A stretch of 64,000 bases of DNA, taken from the NCBI GenBank assembly GCA_017428325.1, contig JAFRRA010000006.1:62001-126000 (forward strand), given 5' to 3'. The position numbers were made by a program, and so were the translations under genes. The notes beneath the pieces are model-generated. The model searched no databases. It was not told the DNA's origin and saw only the letters and a list, made by a program, of their open reading frames with translations. Source of the stretch: Bacteroidales bacterium (GTDB taxonomy: Bacteria; Bacteroidota; Bacteroidia; Bacteroidales; UBA932). This document shows positions 33,975 through 43,771 of the stretch, in pieces. Position 1 is the stretch's first letter; every line of letters begins with the position of its first letter.

Positions 33975-36605
33975 ATGGAATCAAGACAGATTAGACAGAC
34001 ATTCCTGGATTTCTTCCGCAGCAAGGAACACGCAATCGTGCCGAGCGCACCTATGGTCATCAAGAACGACCCTACGCTGATGTTCACAAACGCGGGCATG
34101 AACCAGTTCAAAGATATATTCCTGGGCAACGCCGCCCCGTTCGCACTCCGCGCTGCTGATTCTCAGAAGTGCCTTAGGGTAAGCGGAAAGCATAACGACC
34201 TGGAGGAAGTGGGCCACGACACCTACCATCACACGATGTTCGAGATGCTGGGAAACTGGAGTTTCGGAGACTACTTCAAGAAAGAGGCTATCGAATGGGG
34301 ATGGGAACTTCTGACCAAGGTCTTCAAGATAGATCCTGACAGACTCTACGCCACCGTTTTTGAGGGCTATGCCCCGGACGGGCTCGGAATGGACGAGGAG
34401 GCCAGGGAAAACTGGCTGAAATTCCTCCCTGAGGACAGGGTGCTGCTCGGAAACAAGAAGGACAACTTCTGGGAAATGGGAGAAACCGGACCTTGCGGCC
34501 CTTGCAGCGAGATTCACATAGATCTCCGCGATGACGAGGAACGTGCCAAGGTTCCGGGAAGGGAACTCGTGAACAAGTCCGACCCTCTGGTCATCGAGAT
34601 CTGGAACCTCGTGTTCATGCAGTTCAACCGCAAGGCGGACGGAAGCCTTGAAAAACTGCCTCACAACAATGTGGACACAGGAATGGGGTTCGAGAGGCTG
34701 TGCATGGCGCTCCAGGGGAAAAAGAGCAACTACGACACTGACGTGTTCACCCCGCTGCTTTCCAAAGTCGGAGAAATAGCCGGAAAGGACTATGCCTCCG
34801 CAGACGAGAAAGTCAGGATCGCGATGAGAGTTATCTCAGACCACGTAAGGGCTATTACATTCTCCATAGCTGACGGACAGCTTCCTTCCAACGTAAAGGC
34901 AGGATATGTGATCCGCAGAATCCTCAGAAGGGCTGTCAGATACGCCTACACCTTCCTGGGAGTAAAGGAGCCGCTTCTTTACAAACTGGTTCCTACACTG
35001 GTGGAGCAGATGGGAGATTCCTATCCTGAAATCCGCAAGCAGGAATCCCTTATTTCCAAGGTCATCAAGGAAGAGGAGGAAACATTTCTCAGGACCCTGG
35101 ACCGCGGAATCCGCCTTATGGACGATGTTGTGGCAAAGTGCAAGGCAGAAAACAGGAAATTTGTCAGCGGAACTGACGCATTCGTTCTCTACGATACCTT
35201 CGGATTCCCAATCGACCTTACTGAACTCATCGCCAAGGAGAACGGCCTGGAGATAGACCATCCTGGCTTTGAGGCTGAACTCAGGAAACAGAAGGAAAGA
35301 AGCCGAAATGCCGAGGCCAAGAAGGAAGGAGACTGGATTCCTGTCGGCGAAACTGAATCAGAAAGTGTATTTACGGGCTATGACAACACCGTTGAGACAG
35401 GCGTCAAGATTCTCCGCTACAGGGAAGTTAAGACCAAGGGCAAAGACCTGTTCCACATTGTTCTGTCCAAGACTCCGTTCTATGCGGAAAGCGGCGGACA
35501 GGTTGGAGACAGGGGATGGATTACCGGAGAAACTACCGGACAGAAGATCGAGATAGTCAATACCGTCAAGGAAAACGGACTTTCCATCCACGTTTGCGAG
35601 GTTGCCCCGCAGAATCCGGCAGAGTCCTTCATCGCTGAGATAGATGAAAAGAAGCGTATGGCAGCCGCCGCCAACCACAGCGCAACCCACCTTCTGGACT
35701 ATGCCCTCAGGAAGATTCTCGGAACACACATAGAGCAGAAGGGATCTTTCGTGAGCCCTCAGGTCCTCAGATTCGACTTCTCCCACTTCGAGAAAGTCCA
35801 GCCGGACAAGCTCAGGGAAGTTGAAAGGCTTGTAAATGCCCTTATACGCAAGGACATCAAGAAGGAAGAACTCCGCGATATGCCTATCGACAAGGCCCGT
35901 GAAATGGGAGCAATCGCCCTCTTCGGCGAGAAATACGGAGACAAGGTAAGGGTGATAAAGTTCGGAGAAAGCATCGAGCTCTGCGGCGGAACCCACATCC
36001 CTTCCACCGGAATGATAGGCTATTTCAAGATCCTCAGCGAAAGCGCAATAGCCGCTGGGGTGAGAAGGATCGAGGCCACCACCGGAGAGAACGCCGAGAA
36101 TGTCATATACGCTGCGGAAGACTTGATGCAGAGTATAAAGGAACTCTTCAAGAATTCCCCTAATGTCCTGGACAGCGCAAAGCGCCTCATGACCGAAAAC
36201 GACACCTTCCGCAAACAGGCCGAGGAGATGATGAAGGAAAAGGCCGCAATGATAAAGGACAAGGCGAAGGAAAGTGCCCAGAAGATTGGAGGAGTGGATT
36301 TCATCAGCCTGAAGGGGGAATTCCCGATGGAACTGCTAAAAACCGTAGCGTTTATGCTTAGGGCCGAGTGCAGCAGCACGGTCTTTGCAGCCGGAATCAC
36401 GGATCCGGCAAAGCCGGGCCTTGTGCTTATGTACACCGATGACCTTGTTGCCAAGGGAATGAACGCCGGAAAGGATATCCGCCCTGCGGCCAAGTTCATC
36501 AACGGAGGAGGCGGAGGACAGCCGTTCTTTGCCAGCGCGGGAGGAAAGAATGCAGACGGAATAGACGCCGCCCTGGATTGCATCAAAGATACTTTTAGAC
36601 AGTAA
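33975..36605 (+). CDS. alaS: alanyl-tRNA synthetase
   Basis: The 876-residue protein has the full AlaRS layout: class II aminoacylation domain ([11 protein letters not shown] near 37; [12 protein letters not shown] near 172), the tRNA-recognition region, the editing domain with [12 protein letters not shown] (about 566) and [10 protein letters not shown] (about 671), and a C-terminal C-Ala domain ([10 protein letters not shown] near 845). It charges tRNA-Ala and removes mischarged Ser or Gly. It ends with TAA directly followed by the ATG of the next gene, an LptF/LptG permease. Confidence 0.98.
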   Translation: MESRQIRQTFLDFFRSKEHAIVPSAPMVIKNDPTLMFTNAGMNQFKDIFLGNAAPFALRAADSQKCLRVSGKHNDLEEVGHDTYHHTMFEMLGNWSFGDYFKKEAIEWGWELLTKVFKIDPDRLYATVFEGYAPDGLGMDEEARENWLKFLPEDRVLLGNKKDNFWEMGETGPCGPCSEIHIDLRDDEERAKVPGRELVNKSDPLVIEIWNLVFMQFNRKADGSLEKLPHNNVDTGMGFERLCMALQGKKSNYDTDVFTPLLSKVGEIAGKDYASADEKVRIAMRVISDHVRAITFSIADGQLPSNVKAGYVIRRILRRAVRYAYTFLGVKEPLLYKLVPTLVEQMGDSYPEIRKQESLISKVIKEEEETFLRTLDRGIRLMDDVVAKCKAENRKFVSGTDAFVLYDTFGFPIDLTELIAKENGLEIDHPGFEAELRKQKERSRNAEAKKEGDWIPVGETESESVFTGYDNTVETGVKILRYREVKTKGKDLFHIVLSKTPFYAESGGQVGDRGWITGETTGQKIEIVNTVKENGLSIHVCEVAPQNPAESFIAEIDEKKRMAAAANHSATHLLDYALRKILGTHIEQKGSFVSPQVLRFDFSHFEKVQPDKLREVERLVNALIRKDIKKEELRDMPIDKAREMGAIALFGEKYGDKVRVIKFGESIELCGGTHIPSTGMIGYFKILSESAIAAGVRRIEATTGENAENVIYAAEDLMQSIKELFKNSPNVLDSAKRLMTENDTFRKQAEEMMKEKAAMIKDKAKESAQKIGGVDFISLKGEFPMELLKTVAFMLRAECSSTVFAAGITDPAKPGLVLMYTDDLVAKGMNAGKDIRPAAKFINGGGGGQPFFASAGGKNADGIDAALDCIKDTFRQ

Positions 36606-38183
36606 ATGGAAGACCAGACCCAGAACCAGCTGCCTCTCGGAAGGAGGATCAAGGAAGCCGTAAAGGGTTTCCTGCGCAAGCTTGGCGTAAAGACTTTGGA
36701 CGGCTATATGCTGAAGTCTTTCCTGGGTCCGTTTGTCGCCGTGTTTGCCATTGTGACCTTCATCCTTATGATGCAGTTCCTCTGGCTGTATATAGATGAA
36801 CTTGTAGGCAAGGGACTGGGGTTTAAGGTTATAGCCCAGTTCATGATGTGGGGCAGCTGCACTCTTATTCCTTACGCCCTTCCTCTTGCCACACTTCTGG
36901 CTTCCATTATGACGATGGGAGGGCTGGGGGAAAACAGCGAGCTTCTCTCCATGAAAGCCGCGGGCATTTCCCTTCCGAGGATTCTCCGCCCGCTCAGTTA
37001 CGTGGCTGTAGTTATTGTCGTTGGGGCCTTCTTTGCTTCCAACAACCTTATTCCTGTAGCCTACAACAAGATCTACACGCTTAGGGAAGACATCACTAAC
37101 ACCAAGGAAGAGATAAAGATTCCTGTGGGCATATTCTACGACGGCATAGACGGATACTCAATCAGGGTCGGTGCAAGGGACAAGAATATGCTCATGCATC
37201 AGATTATGATCTACAACCATTCCAAGGAAAGTGGGAATTCTGATCTTACTATAGCTGATTCAGGAAGGTTCTCGATTACCCCGGACAAGCAGGGACTTTT
37301 AATAACTCTTTACAACGGAGTCAATTATCAGGAGAGCAATGAGCGCACCTACTCAGACACATCCCTGGCGTTGCAGAGAATCAAGTTCTCTTTCCAGCAG
37401 ATTGCCATCCCTCTGGAGAACTACGCGTTCAAGGGTTCCAGCGAAGGCCGCTACAGCCAGGAGGTTATGGCAAAGAACATTTCCCAGCTCCGGAAAGACA
37501 GGGATTCACTTACAGTCGCTAACGATTCCTCGCTGAACTTCCATACCAAGCGGGCTATAACAGCAGATATGCTGAGCCATCAGGATCAGCTGGACACCGC
37601 CAGAAACAAAGGTTACAGCAAGAGTTTCAAGGCAGACGAACTATATCACTGGAAGAGTCTCGGAGACAAGGCCGAGGCGCTGGGAAGCGTATATGGCGCC
37701 CTTAATAACGAAATGGTTTCATTCGGCTTCTATCATGCCCAGATTTATCAGACCGCATATCCTCTAAGAAGAACTATTATAGAGACTTACCGCAAGTTTA
37801 CACTGAGCCTTGCCTGTCTGATTTTCTTCTTCATCGGAGCCCCGATCGGAGCAATCGTGAGGAAGGGCGGACTGGGAACTCCTGCCATCATATCTATTCT
37901 TTTCTTCGTGCTGTACTGGGTTGTGGACATCAGCGGAAAGAAACTGGCAAACGACGGGGCGATTTCCCCGTTCCTCGGAGCCTTTATCTCAACACTGGTA
38001 CTTGCTCCGCTGGCCGCGTTCCTGACATGGAAATGCACGCAGGATTCCGCAGTATTCGATCCGGACAACGCTATCAAGAACATAAAGAATTTCTTCGGCC
38101 GCCTCTTCAACAAGGAAAAGAGGGAACTCTACCGCCAGAAGATGGCCCAGATCCTGAAGAAGGAAGCGGAAAACAACCAATAA
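36606..38183 (+). CDS. LptF/LptG-family (YjgP/YjgQ) lipopolysaccharide-transport permease
   Basis: The 525-residue protein starts with a cytoplasmic segment and TLDGYMLKSFLGPF, then membrane helices at about 38-60, 80-100 and 125-145, a large periplasmic domain (about 155-400) and three C-terminal helices (about 400-485). This is the YjgP/YjgQ permease fold that works with LptB to move lipopolysaccharide off the inner membrane. A second permease is encoded at 42641. It is longer than usual (about 360) because the periplasmic part and tail are extended. It begins at the base after the alaS stop. Confidence 0.9.
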   Translation: MEDQTQNQLPLGRRIKEAVKGFLRKLGVKTLDGYMLKSFLGPFVAVFAIVTFILMMQFLWLYIDELVGKGLGFKVIAQFMMWGSCTLIPYALPLATLLASIMTMGGLGENSELLSMKAAGISLPRILRPLSYVAVVIVVGAFFASNNLIPVAYNKIYTLREDITNTKEEIKIPVGIFYDGIDGYSIRVGARDKNMLMHQIMIYNHSKESGNSDLTIADSGRFSITPDKQGLLITLYNGVNYQESNERTYSDTSLALQRIKFSFQQIAIPLENYAFKGSSEGRYSQEVMAKNISQLRKDRDSLTVANDSSLNFHTKRAITADMLSHQDQLDTARNKGYSKSFKADELYHWKSLGDKAEALGSVYGALNNEMVSFGFYHAQIYQTAYPLRRTIIETYRKFTLSLACLIFFFIGAPIGAIVRKGGLGTPAIISILFFVLYWVVDISGKKLANDGAISPFLGAFISTLVLAPLAAFLTWKCTQDSAVFDPDNAIKNIKNFFGRLFNKEKRELYRQKMAQILKKEAENNQ

Positions 38184-38192
38184 TCCAGACAA

Positions 38193-39155
38193 ATGGAAAG
38201 ACATCCAAGAATCATATATATGGGCACTCCGGAGTTTGCGGTGGGCCCGCTGAAAGCTCTGCTCGAAGCAGGATATGAAATCCCGGCAGTTGTAACCGTT
38301 CCGGACAAGCCGAAGGGAAGAGGCCTTCAGCTCTCCCAGAGCGACGTGAAGAAATTTGCCCTGGAGGCAGGAAGAATAGATGTTCTCCAGCCAGAAAAAC
38401 TCCGCGACGAAAACTTCCTGAGCCAACTGAAGAGCTATAATGCAGATCTTTTCATTGTCGTGGCTTTCAGAATGTTGCCTGAAGTTGTGTGGAAGATGCC
38501 GAAGATGGGAACCTTCAATCTCCACGCCTCGCTGCTTCCAAAATTCAGGGGCGCCGCCCCTATCAACTGGGCTATCATAAAGGGAGAAAAGGAGACAGGT
38601 GTAACCACTTTCTTCATCGATGATAAAATCGATACCGGAAACATCCTCCTCCAGAAGACAACTCCGATACATGAAAGGGAAACAGTGGAAACTCTCCACG
38701 ACCGCCTTATGGAAATTGGAAGCGGTCTTGTTGTAGAAACCGTGCAATGTCTTGAGAACGGCTTAATTACGCCACGGCCTCAAGACATTTCCAAGCTGAC
38801 GGAAGGCACTCTCGCCGCTCCAAAGCTCAACAAAGATAATACCCACATAGACTGGACAAAAACCTCTGCTGAAGTTGACGCTCTGGTAAGGGGACTCAGC
38901 CCATATCCGTCTGCACTGACAACAATGGAAACCGGTTGCGGAGAAAAAATCGAGATGAAGATTTTCTCAACTTCCCTTACTGATAAGACAGGAGAAAAAG
39001 CAATCGTAACCGGCAAGGCGATATATGTTCCTTGCTCTGACAAGCTTCTGGAAATCACCTCTCTCCAGCCTGCCGGAAAGAAGAGGATGGGAGCCCTGGA
39101 CTTTATCAACGGACACAAAAACCTTGTGGGAGATGAAAACATCCGCTTTGTGTAA
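38193..39155 (+). CDS. fmt: methionyl-tRNA formyltransferase
   Basis: The 320-residue protein carries the formyltransferase start (IYMGTPEFAVGPLKALLEAG), HASLLPKFRGAAPINWAII (about 110-128, with the catalytic Asn/His/Asp set) and the C-terminal OB-like domain with VRGLSPYPSA (about 232). It transfers a formyl group from 10-formyl-tetrahydrofolate to Met-tRNA. It follows the permease gene by nine bases, and the thiN start overlaps its end by 23 bases. Confidence 0.97.
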   Translation: MERHPRIIYMGTPEFAVGPLKALLEAGYEIPAVVTVPDKPKGRGLQLSQSDVKKFALEAGRIDVLQPEKLRDENFLSQLKSYNADLFIVVAFRMLPEVVWKMPKMGTFNLHASLLPKFRGAAPINWAIIKGEKETGVTTFFIDDKIDTGNILLQKTTPIHERETVETLHDRLMEIGSGLVVETVQCLENGLITPRPQDISKLTEGTLAAPKLNKDNTHIDWTKTSAEVDALVRGLSPYPSALTTMETGCGEKIEMKIFSTSLTDKTGEKAIVTGKAIYVPCSDKLLEITSLQPAGKKRMGALDFINGHKNLVGDENIRFV

Positions 39156-39828
39156 AAAGACAATCGTCATTCTCTGCGACGGGGAATTTCCTGCCAAGGG
39201 CCCTGCCCTCAAAGTATTGAAAGACGCTCAGAAGCAGAAATCAAAATACACCGTGATAGCCTGTGACGGAGCCATTCTGAAACTCCTGAAAAACGGAATG
39301 GACGCCGACTATATCGTAGGCGATATGGACTCTCTCCCGAAGAAATGGCAGGCTAAATTCAAGGACAAAATCCACAGGGAAGCCGAGCAGGATTTCAATG
39401 ACCTTGCAAAAGCCTTCCGCTTTGCACTTGAACTCATCGCCGGGGAGAATGAGTATTCCATCATAATACTGGGAGCGACAGGAAGAAGGGAAGACCACAC
39501 CCTTGGCAACATTTCCTATCTTCCGGTCTTTGCACAAACCATAAAAGAACGTTTCCCAAAGGGAACCATAAGCGTAAATATGGTAACGGATTATGGAGTG
39601 TTCGTCCCTGTCCTGAACACGACACGCCTGAAGGGAGAACCCGGAGACAGGATCTCCATATTCGCCTTTGACCAGACACTTCAAATCAAATCCACTGGAT
39701 TGGAATACAAGACGGATGATGTAACCTTCGATTTCTGGTGGAAGGCTACACTCAACACATTTAAAAAACGGGATGTGCTGCTTAAGTTCAGCCATCCCGC
39801 TAAAGCCTTGCTTTACTTTCCCTATTAA
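39133..39828 (+). CDS. thiN: thiamine pyrophosphokinase
   Basis: The 231-residue protein has the TPK signature: CDGAILKLLKNGMDADYIVGDMDSL (about 36-60), the EQDFNDLAKAF segment (about 85) and LGATGRREDHTLGN (about 112-125). It makes thiamine pyrophosphate from thiamine and ATP. A longer open frame starts at 39025 within fmt, but the ATG at 39133 (MKTSALCKKTIVILCDG) gives the proper N-terminus. The stop codon shares the bases TTAA with the opposing transporter gene. Confidence 0.93.
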   Translation: MKTSALCKKTIVILCDGEFPAKGPALKVLKDAQKQKSKYTVIACDGAILKLLKNGMDADYIVGDMDSLPKKWQAKFKDKIHREAEQDFNDLAKAFRFALELIAGENEYSIIILGATGRREDHTLGNISYLPVFAQTIKERFPKGTISVNMVTDYGVFVPVLNTTRLKGEPGDRISIFAFDQTLQIKSTGLEYKTDDVTFDFWWKATLNTFKKRDVLLKFSHPAKALLYFPY

Positions 39829-41435
39829 GCGAGGAACATTCCAACCATTGCGGCGGAAACCAGCGCTACAAGGGCAGCTCCAAGCAATGCCCTGATTCCA
39901 TATTCGCCGAGTACTGACTGCTTGTTCGGCGCCATACCTCCGACACCTCCGATTATGATACCGATTGATGCGAAGTTAGCGAATCCGCAGAGCACGTAAG
40001 TTGCCATCACAATGGACTTTGCAGAAGAGAATACATTGTTCTGGAGCATCTCTGTCAGAGAGCCGTATCCGATGAACTCGGTAAGGATGAGTTTCTCTCC
40101 CAGGAGCCTTCCCACATAGCCGATGTCCTGGCCCGGAACTCCGATAAGCCAGATTATCGGATAGAAGACATATGATAGTATGCATTCCAGAGAGAGGTCT
40201 GTGTATCTTCCGTCTGTAACTGCGGCAATCCAACGGTCCATTGCAGGCCAGCTTATGATGTTGAGGATGTAGTTGACACCTGCTATCAGGGCGTAAAACA
40301 CAAGAAGCATTGCTGCTACGTTTGCGGCAAGCTTGAGACCCTGGGTTGTTCCAATTGAAATCGCATCCAGCACGTTGCTTCCGAGTTTCTCCTTGGAAAC
40401 CTGTACCGAGTTGTCTATCTTGTCTGTCTCAGGCTTTAGGATCTTTGCCATTGCGATTGCTCCAGGAGCAGCCATCACGGATGCGCTCAGAAGGTGCTTT
40501 GCAAACTCAACAGTCATCACAGGATCTCCGCATCCCAGCATTCCGATATAGGCCGCCAGCACTCCACCGCTCATCGTGGCCATTCCGGATACCATGATCA
40601 GCATCAGCTCGCTTCGGCTCATCCTAGGAATATACTCCTTGACCATCAGCGGTGCCTCCGTCTGTCCCAGGAACACGTTGCCGGCGCAAGACAGGGACTC
40701 TGCTCCGGAGACGTTCATCAGCTTGGTCATGATCCAGCCCATGAACCACACGATTTTCTGGAGAATGCCCAGATAGAACAGCAGGCTGGTCAAGGCAGAG
40801 AAGAATACAATCGTAGGAAGGATCTGGAACACGAATATGTATCCAATGCTCGTCGTGTCCATCAGAGGACCGAACAGGAAGTCTGCACCCGCCTTAGTCC
40901 ATCCCAAGACGGCCACGAAGCATTTGCCAAACACCTCAAAGAATTTCTGTACAGGAGGGAACATCAGAACGCAGAACGCGATGATGAACTGAAGCAGCAG
41001 GGCCATGCCCACGGTCCTCCAGTTAACCTTCTTGCGGTCTGTGGAGAACAGCCAGGCTATAAGCACGATGACTGCTATACCCAGGAAACCCTTGGCGATG
41101 GATCCGAAACTGAAATGAAGCTCCTTCTCCTGGAGAATCTTGCTGAACATCTCTTTCCTCTTGGCAAGAGCCTCTTCCTTGGAAAGCTCTTCAGCGCTTT
41201 CTTCCGGCTGTACAGCATCCGCTGCAACCTCTTCCACAGTGGCGCCAATGGCCTCTGCCGCAGGATCAGCCACCTGGGCGACCTGCTCTACTGCCTGAGG
41301 CTCCGGATCTGTCTGAACGGCCGCGTTCACCATTCCGCATATAAATCCTACGGCAATGATTACCAGCGCAACCTTCAGAAACTTAGGCCCCATGAAACCT
41401 ATTCTGGGACCGTTTTTCTTTGTAGTGTTCTTCAT
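39825..41435 (-). CDS. NupC-family concentrative nucleoside transporter with N-terminal extension
   Basis: The 536-residue membrane protein carries the CNT core from about residue 115 (SIAKGFLGIAVIVLIAW), including FLGQTEAPLMVKEYIP and GYGSLTEML late in the protein, which match NupC-type Na+/H+-nucleoside symporters. Before the core is about 100 residues with one hydrophobic segment (about 20-40) and an Ala/Glu/Val-rich acidic stretch (about 42-95), absent from classical NupC. It ends by overlapping the thiN stop on the other strand by four bases, with no terminator between. Uptake of nucleosides is the likely role. Confidence 0.9.
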   Translation of the reverse strand: MKNTTKKNGPRIGFMGPKFLKVALVIIAVGFICGMVNAAVQTDPEPQAVEQVAQVADPAAEAIGATVEEVAADAVQPEESAEELSKEEALAKRKEMFSKILQEKELHFSFGSIAKGFLGIAVIVLIAWLFSTDRKKVNWRTVGMALLLQFIIAFCVLMFPPVQKFFEVFGKCFVAVLGWTKAGADFLFGPLMDTTSIGYIFVFQILPTIVFFSALTSLLFYLGILQKIVWFMGWIMTKLMNVSGAESLSCAGNVFLGQTEAPLMVKEYIPRMSRSELMLIMVSGMATMSGGVLAAYIGMLGCGDPVMTVEFAKHLLSASVMAAPGAIAMAKILKPETDKIDNSVQVSKEKLGSNVLDAISIGTTQGLKLAANVAAMLLVFYALIAGVNYILNIISWPAMDRWIAAVTDGRYTDLSLECILSYVFYPIIWLIGVPGQDIGYVGRLLGEKLILTEFIGYGSLTEMLQNNVFSSAKSIVMATYVLCGFANFASIGIIIGGVGGMAPNKQSVLGEYGIRALLGAALVALVSAAMVGMFLA

Positions 41436-41474
41436 ATATGGTTTGTTTTGATTTCCGGTTTGACCGATTAACTA

Positions 41475-41482
41475 CAAATATA
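41475..41482 (-). promoter_or_regulatory. TATATTTG promoter element for the nucleoside transporter
   Basis: CAAATATA on the plus strand reads TATATTTG leftward, 39 bases before the transporter ATG in the 71-base divergent spacer with tgt. Confidence 0.5.
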
Positions 41483-41492
41483 CAATTTTTCG

Positions 41493-41500
41493 TACTTTTG
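41493..41500 (+). promoter_or_regulatory. TACTTTTG element six bases before the tgt start
   Basis: This TAnnTTTG match ends six bases before the tgt ATG, so if it is used the transcript would begin at or within a few bases of the start codon (near-leaderless). No TTTG box was found at the usual 19-base spacing. Confidence 0.45.
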
Positions 41501-41506
41501 CCGTGT

Positions 41507-42640
41507 ATGTTTTTTGAAGTCTTTCACAAGAATCCGGACAGCTATGCAAGGGCAGGCGTTCTCCACACGGACCACGGAGATATCCCTACCCCTATCTTCA
41601 TGCCTGTAGGCACTGTGGGTAGTGTAAAGGGAGTCTACCACAGAGACCTTGTGGAAGATATAAAGGCAAAGATTATCCTCGGTAACACATATCATCTGCT
41701 GCTCAGACCCGGAACGGACATCCTGAACGCAGCCGGCGGACTGCACAAATTCGTGGGCTGGGACAGGCCGATCCTTACGGACAGCGGCGGATTCCAGGTT
41801 TTCTCCCTGGCCGCAAGGCGCAAGATTACTGAAGAAGGCTGCACGTTCCAGTCCCACATAGACGGTTCCCGACATATATTCACGCCTGAAAACAACGTGG
41901 ATATACAGAGGCTGATTGGAGCGGATATTATTATGGCTCTGGACGAGTGCACTCCGGGAACAGCTGATTTCCAGTATGCCAGGAAGTCTATGGAAAGGAC
42001 TCACCGCTGGCTGGACCGCTGCATAAAGAGGTTCAGGGAAACGGAGCCATTGTACGGCTACCGCCAGTTCTTCTTCCCTATTGTACAGGGATGCGTTTAT
42101 CCGGAGCTCAGAAAGGAGGCTGCAAAGGTAATCGCCGATGCTGATATGGACGGCTGCGCCATAGGAGGCCTCAGCGTGGGAGAGCCTACGGAAAAGATGT
42201 ACGAGATGCTGGATGTCCTCAAGGACGAGCTTCCAAAGGACAAGCCAAGATATCTTATGGGGGTGGGAACTCCGGCAAACATCCTGGAGGCGATTGACCG
42301 CGGAGTGGATATGTTCGACTGCGTGATGCCTACCCGCAACGGAAGGAACGGAATGCTCTTTACCTGGGAAGGCACTATCAACATAAAAAACAAAAAGTGG
42401 GCGGAAGATTTCTCCCCGATCGACCCTCAGGGCACGTCATTTGTGGATAAGGCCTACAGCAAGGCATACCTGAGGCATATGTTCGTGGCCGGAGAAATGC
42501 TGGGAGCGCAGATTGCAAGCTATCACAACCTGGCCTTCTACCTGGAACTTGTGACAAAGGCCAGGGAACATATCATTGAGGGTGATTTTAAAAAGTGGAA
42601 AGAAGAGACAGTCGGGAAACTGTCGCAGAGAATAAGTTAA
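41507..42640 (+). CDS. tgt: queuine/preQ1 tRNA-guanine transglycosylase
   Basis: The 377-residue protein has the TGT substrate-pocket motifs: LTDSGGFQVFSL (about 89-100), the nucleophile region FDCVMPTRNGRNG (about 271-283) and GGLSVGEP (about 222). It exchanges guanine 34 for preQ1 in tRNAs. The C-terminal zinc site of most bacterial TGTs (C-x-C-x2-C...H) is not present: the corresponding DPQGTSFVDKAYSKAYLRH has no cysteines. The ATG at 41507 was chosen from a longer frame beginning at 41438. The next ATG follows the TAA directly. Confidence 0.95.
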   Translation: MFFEVFHKNPDSYARAGVLHTDHGDIPTPIFMPVGTVGSVKGVYHRDLVEDIKAKIILGNTYHLLLRPGTDILNAAGGLHKFVGWDRPILTDSGGFQVFSLAARRKITEEGCTFQSHIDGSRHIFTPENNVDIQRLIGADIIMALDECTPGTADFQYARKSMERTHRWLDRCIKRFRETEPLYGYRQFFFPIVQGCVYPELRKEAAKVIADADMDGCAIGGLSVGEPTEKMYEMLDVLKDELPKDKPRYLMGVGTPANILEAIDRGVDMFDCVMPTRNGRNGMLFTWEGTINIKNKKWAEDFSPIDPQGTSFVDKAYSKAYLRHMFVAGEMLGAQIASYHNLAFYLELVTKAREHIIEGDFKKWKEETVGKLSQRIS

Positions 42641-43771
42641 ATGAAGCTGAGCAAAGAGGGATTCAAGAACTGGGTACGGGACTTCAAGCCGCAGATTACC
42701 ACAATAGACCGGTATATCATAAAGAAGTTTATCGGTACATATGTGGTGGCGCTGCTGCTTATCATCGGCATCGTGATAATATTCGACCTCAGCGAAAAGG
42801 TCGACAAGTTTGTCACCAACCAGGCACCGCTGAAGCTCATCATCTTCCAGTATTACGCCAACTTCATCCCTTATTTCGTGAATATGTTCAGCCCGATGTT
42901 TGTCTTCATCACCGTGATTTTCTTCACCTCCAAGATGGCGGCAAATACGGAGATTATTGCGATTCTGGCGGGAGGAATATCATTCAAGAGACTTATGTGG
43001 CCGTATTTCGTGTCGGCAGCGGCAATTGTTGCTTTCTCTCTGATACTCAACTTGTACGTGATTCCTCCATGCAACAGGGGAAGGTTGGCGTTCGAGCAGA
43101 AATACGTAAAGAAAAAATACGAAAACTTTGCCCGCAACGTCCACTATCAGATCAGCCCTGGCAAATTCCTCTATGTTCAGAGTTTCGCTCCGAGCAACAA
43201 CACCGCTTACGGATTCTCGCTGGAAACAATTGATGGTCACGAGATTGTCTCCAAACTGAGCGCTGTTGAAGCCCAATGGGATTCAACTTCCCAGGGCTGG
43301 AGACTCAGGGACTATGTCCTCCGCACACTGGAAGACGGGCAGGAAACCGTTAAGACCGGAAAATACATGGACACCTCTCTTGTTATAACAGTGGAGGATT
43401 TTTACCGGAGACGGAACACCGTCCAGACACTTCCGGACGGACAGCTGCGGCGCCTGATCAGGGACCAGAAAATGCGTGGAGACAAGGATGTAATGTTTTC
43501 GCTCATCGAGCAGAACGAGAGGTGGGCCATGCCGTTTGCGGCATTCATACTTACGCTGATCGGCGTATCGCTTTCTTCCGTCAAGCGAAGGGGAGGTATA
43601 GGCCTTAACCTTGGTATCGGAATAGCGCTGAGTTTCTCCTATATCCTGTTCCTGAGGTTTGCACAGATGTTCGTATACAGCGGAACCCTTCCGCCGTTCA
43701 TCGCATTGTGGCTACCGAACGTGCTGTATCTTGGAATCGCGATCTACCTCTACAGAATAGCGCCTAAATAA
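42641..43771 (+). CDS. LptF/LptG-family (YjgP/YjgQ) lipopolysaccharide-transport permease, second copy
   Basis: The 376-residue protein has the usual YjgP/YjgQ length: an N-terminal helix (about 27-50) after TIDRYIIKKFIGTYV, further helices near 68-90 and 112-130, a periplasmic beta region (about 140-290) and three C-terminal helices (about 285-370). It probably pairs with the permease encoded at 36606 in the Lpt system; which is LptF and which LptG is not decided. The start codon follows the tgt stop with no gap. Structured element copy 2 starts at its stop. Confidence 0.9.
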   Translation: MKLSKEGFKNWVRDFKPQITTIDRYIIKKFIGTYVVALLLIIGIVIIFDLSEKVDKFVTNQAPLKLIIFQYYANFIPYFVNMFSPMFVFITVIFFTSKMAANTEIIAILAGGISFKRLMWPYFVSAAAIVAFSLILNLYVIPPCNRGRLAFEQKYVKKKYENFARNVHYQISPGKFLYVQSFAPSNNTAYGFSLETIDGHEIVSKLSAVEAQWDSTSQGWRLRDYVLRTLEDGQETVKTGKYMDTSLVITVEDFYRRRNTVQTLPDGQLRRLIRDQKMRGDKDVMFSLIEQNERWAMPFAAFILTLIGVSLSSVKRRGGIGLNLGIGIALSFSYILFLRFAQMFVYSGTLPPFIALWLPNVLYLGIAIYLYRIAPK

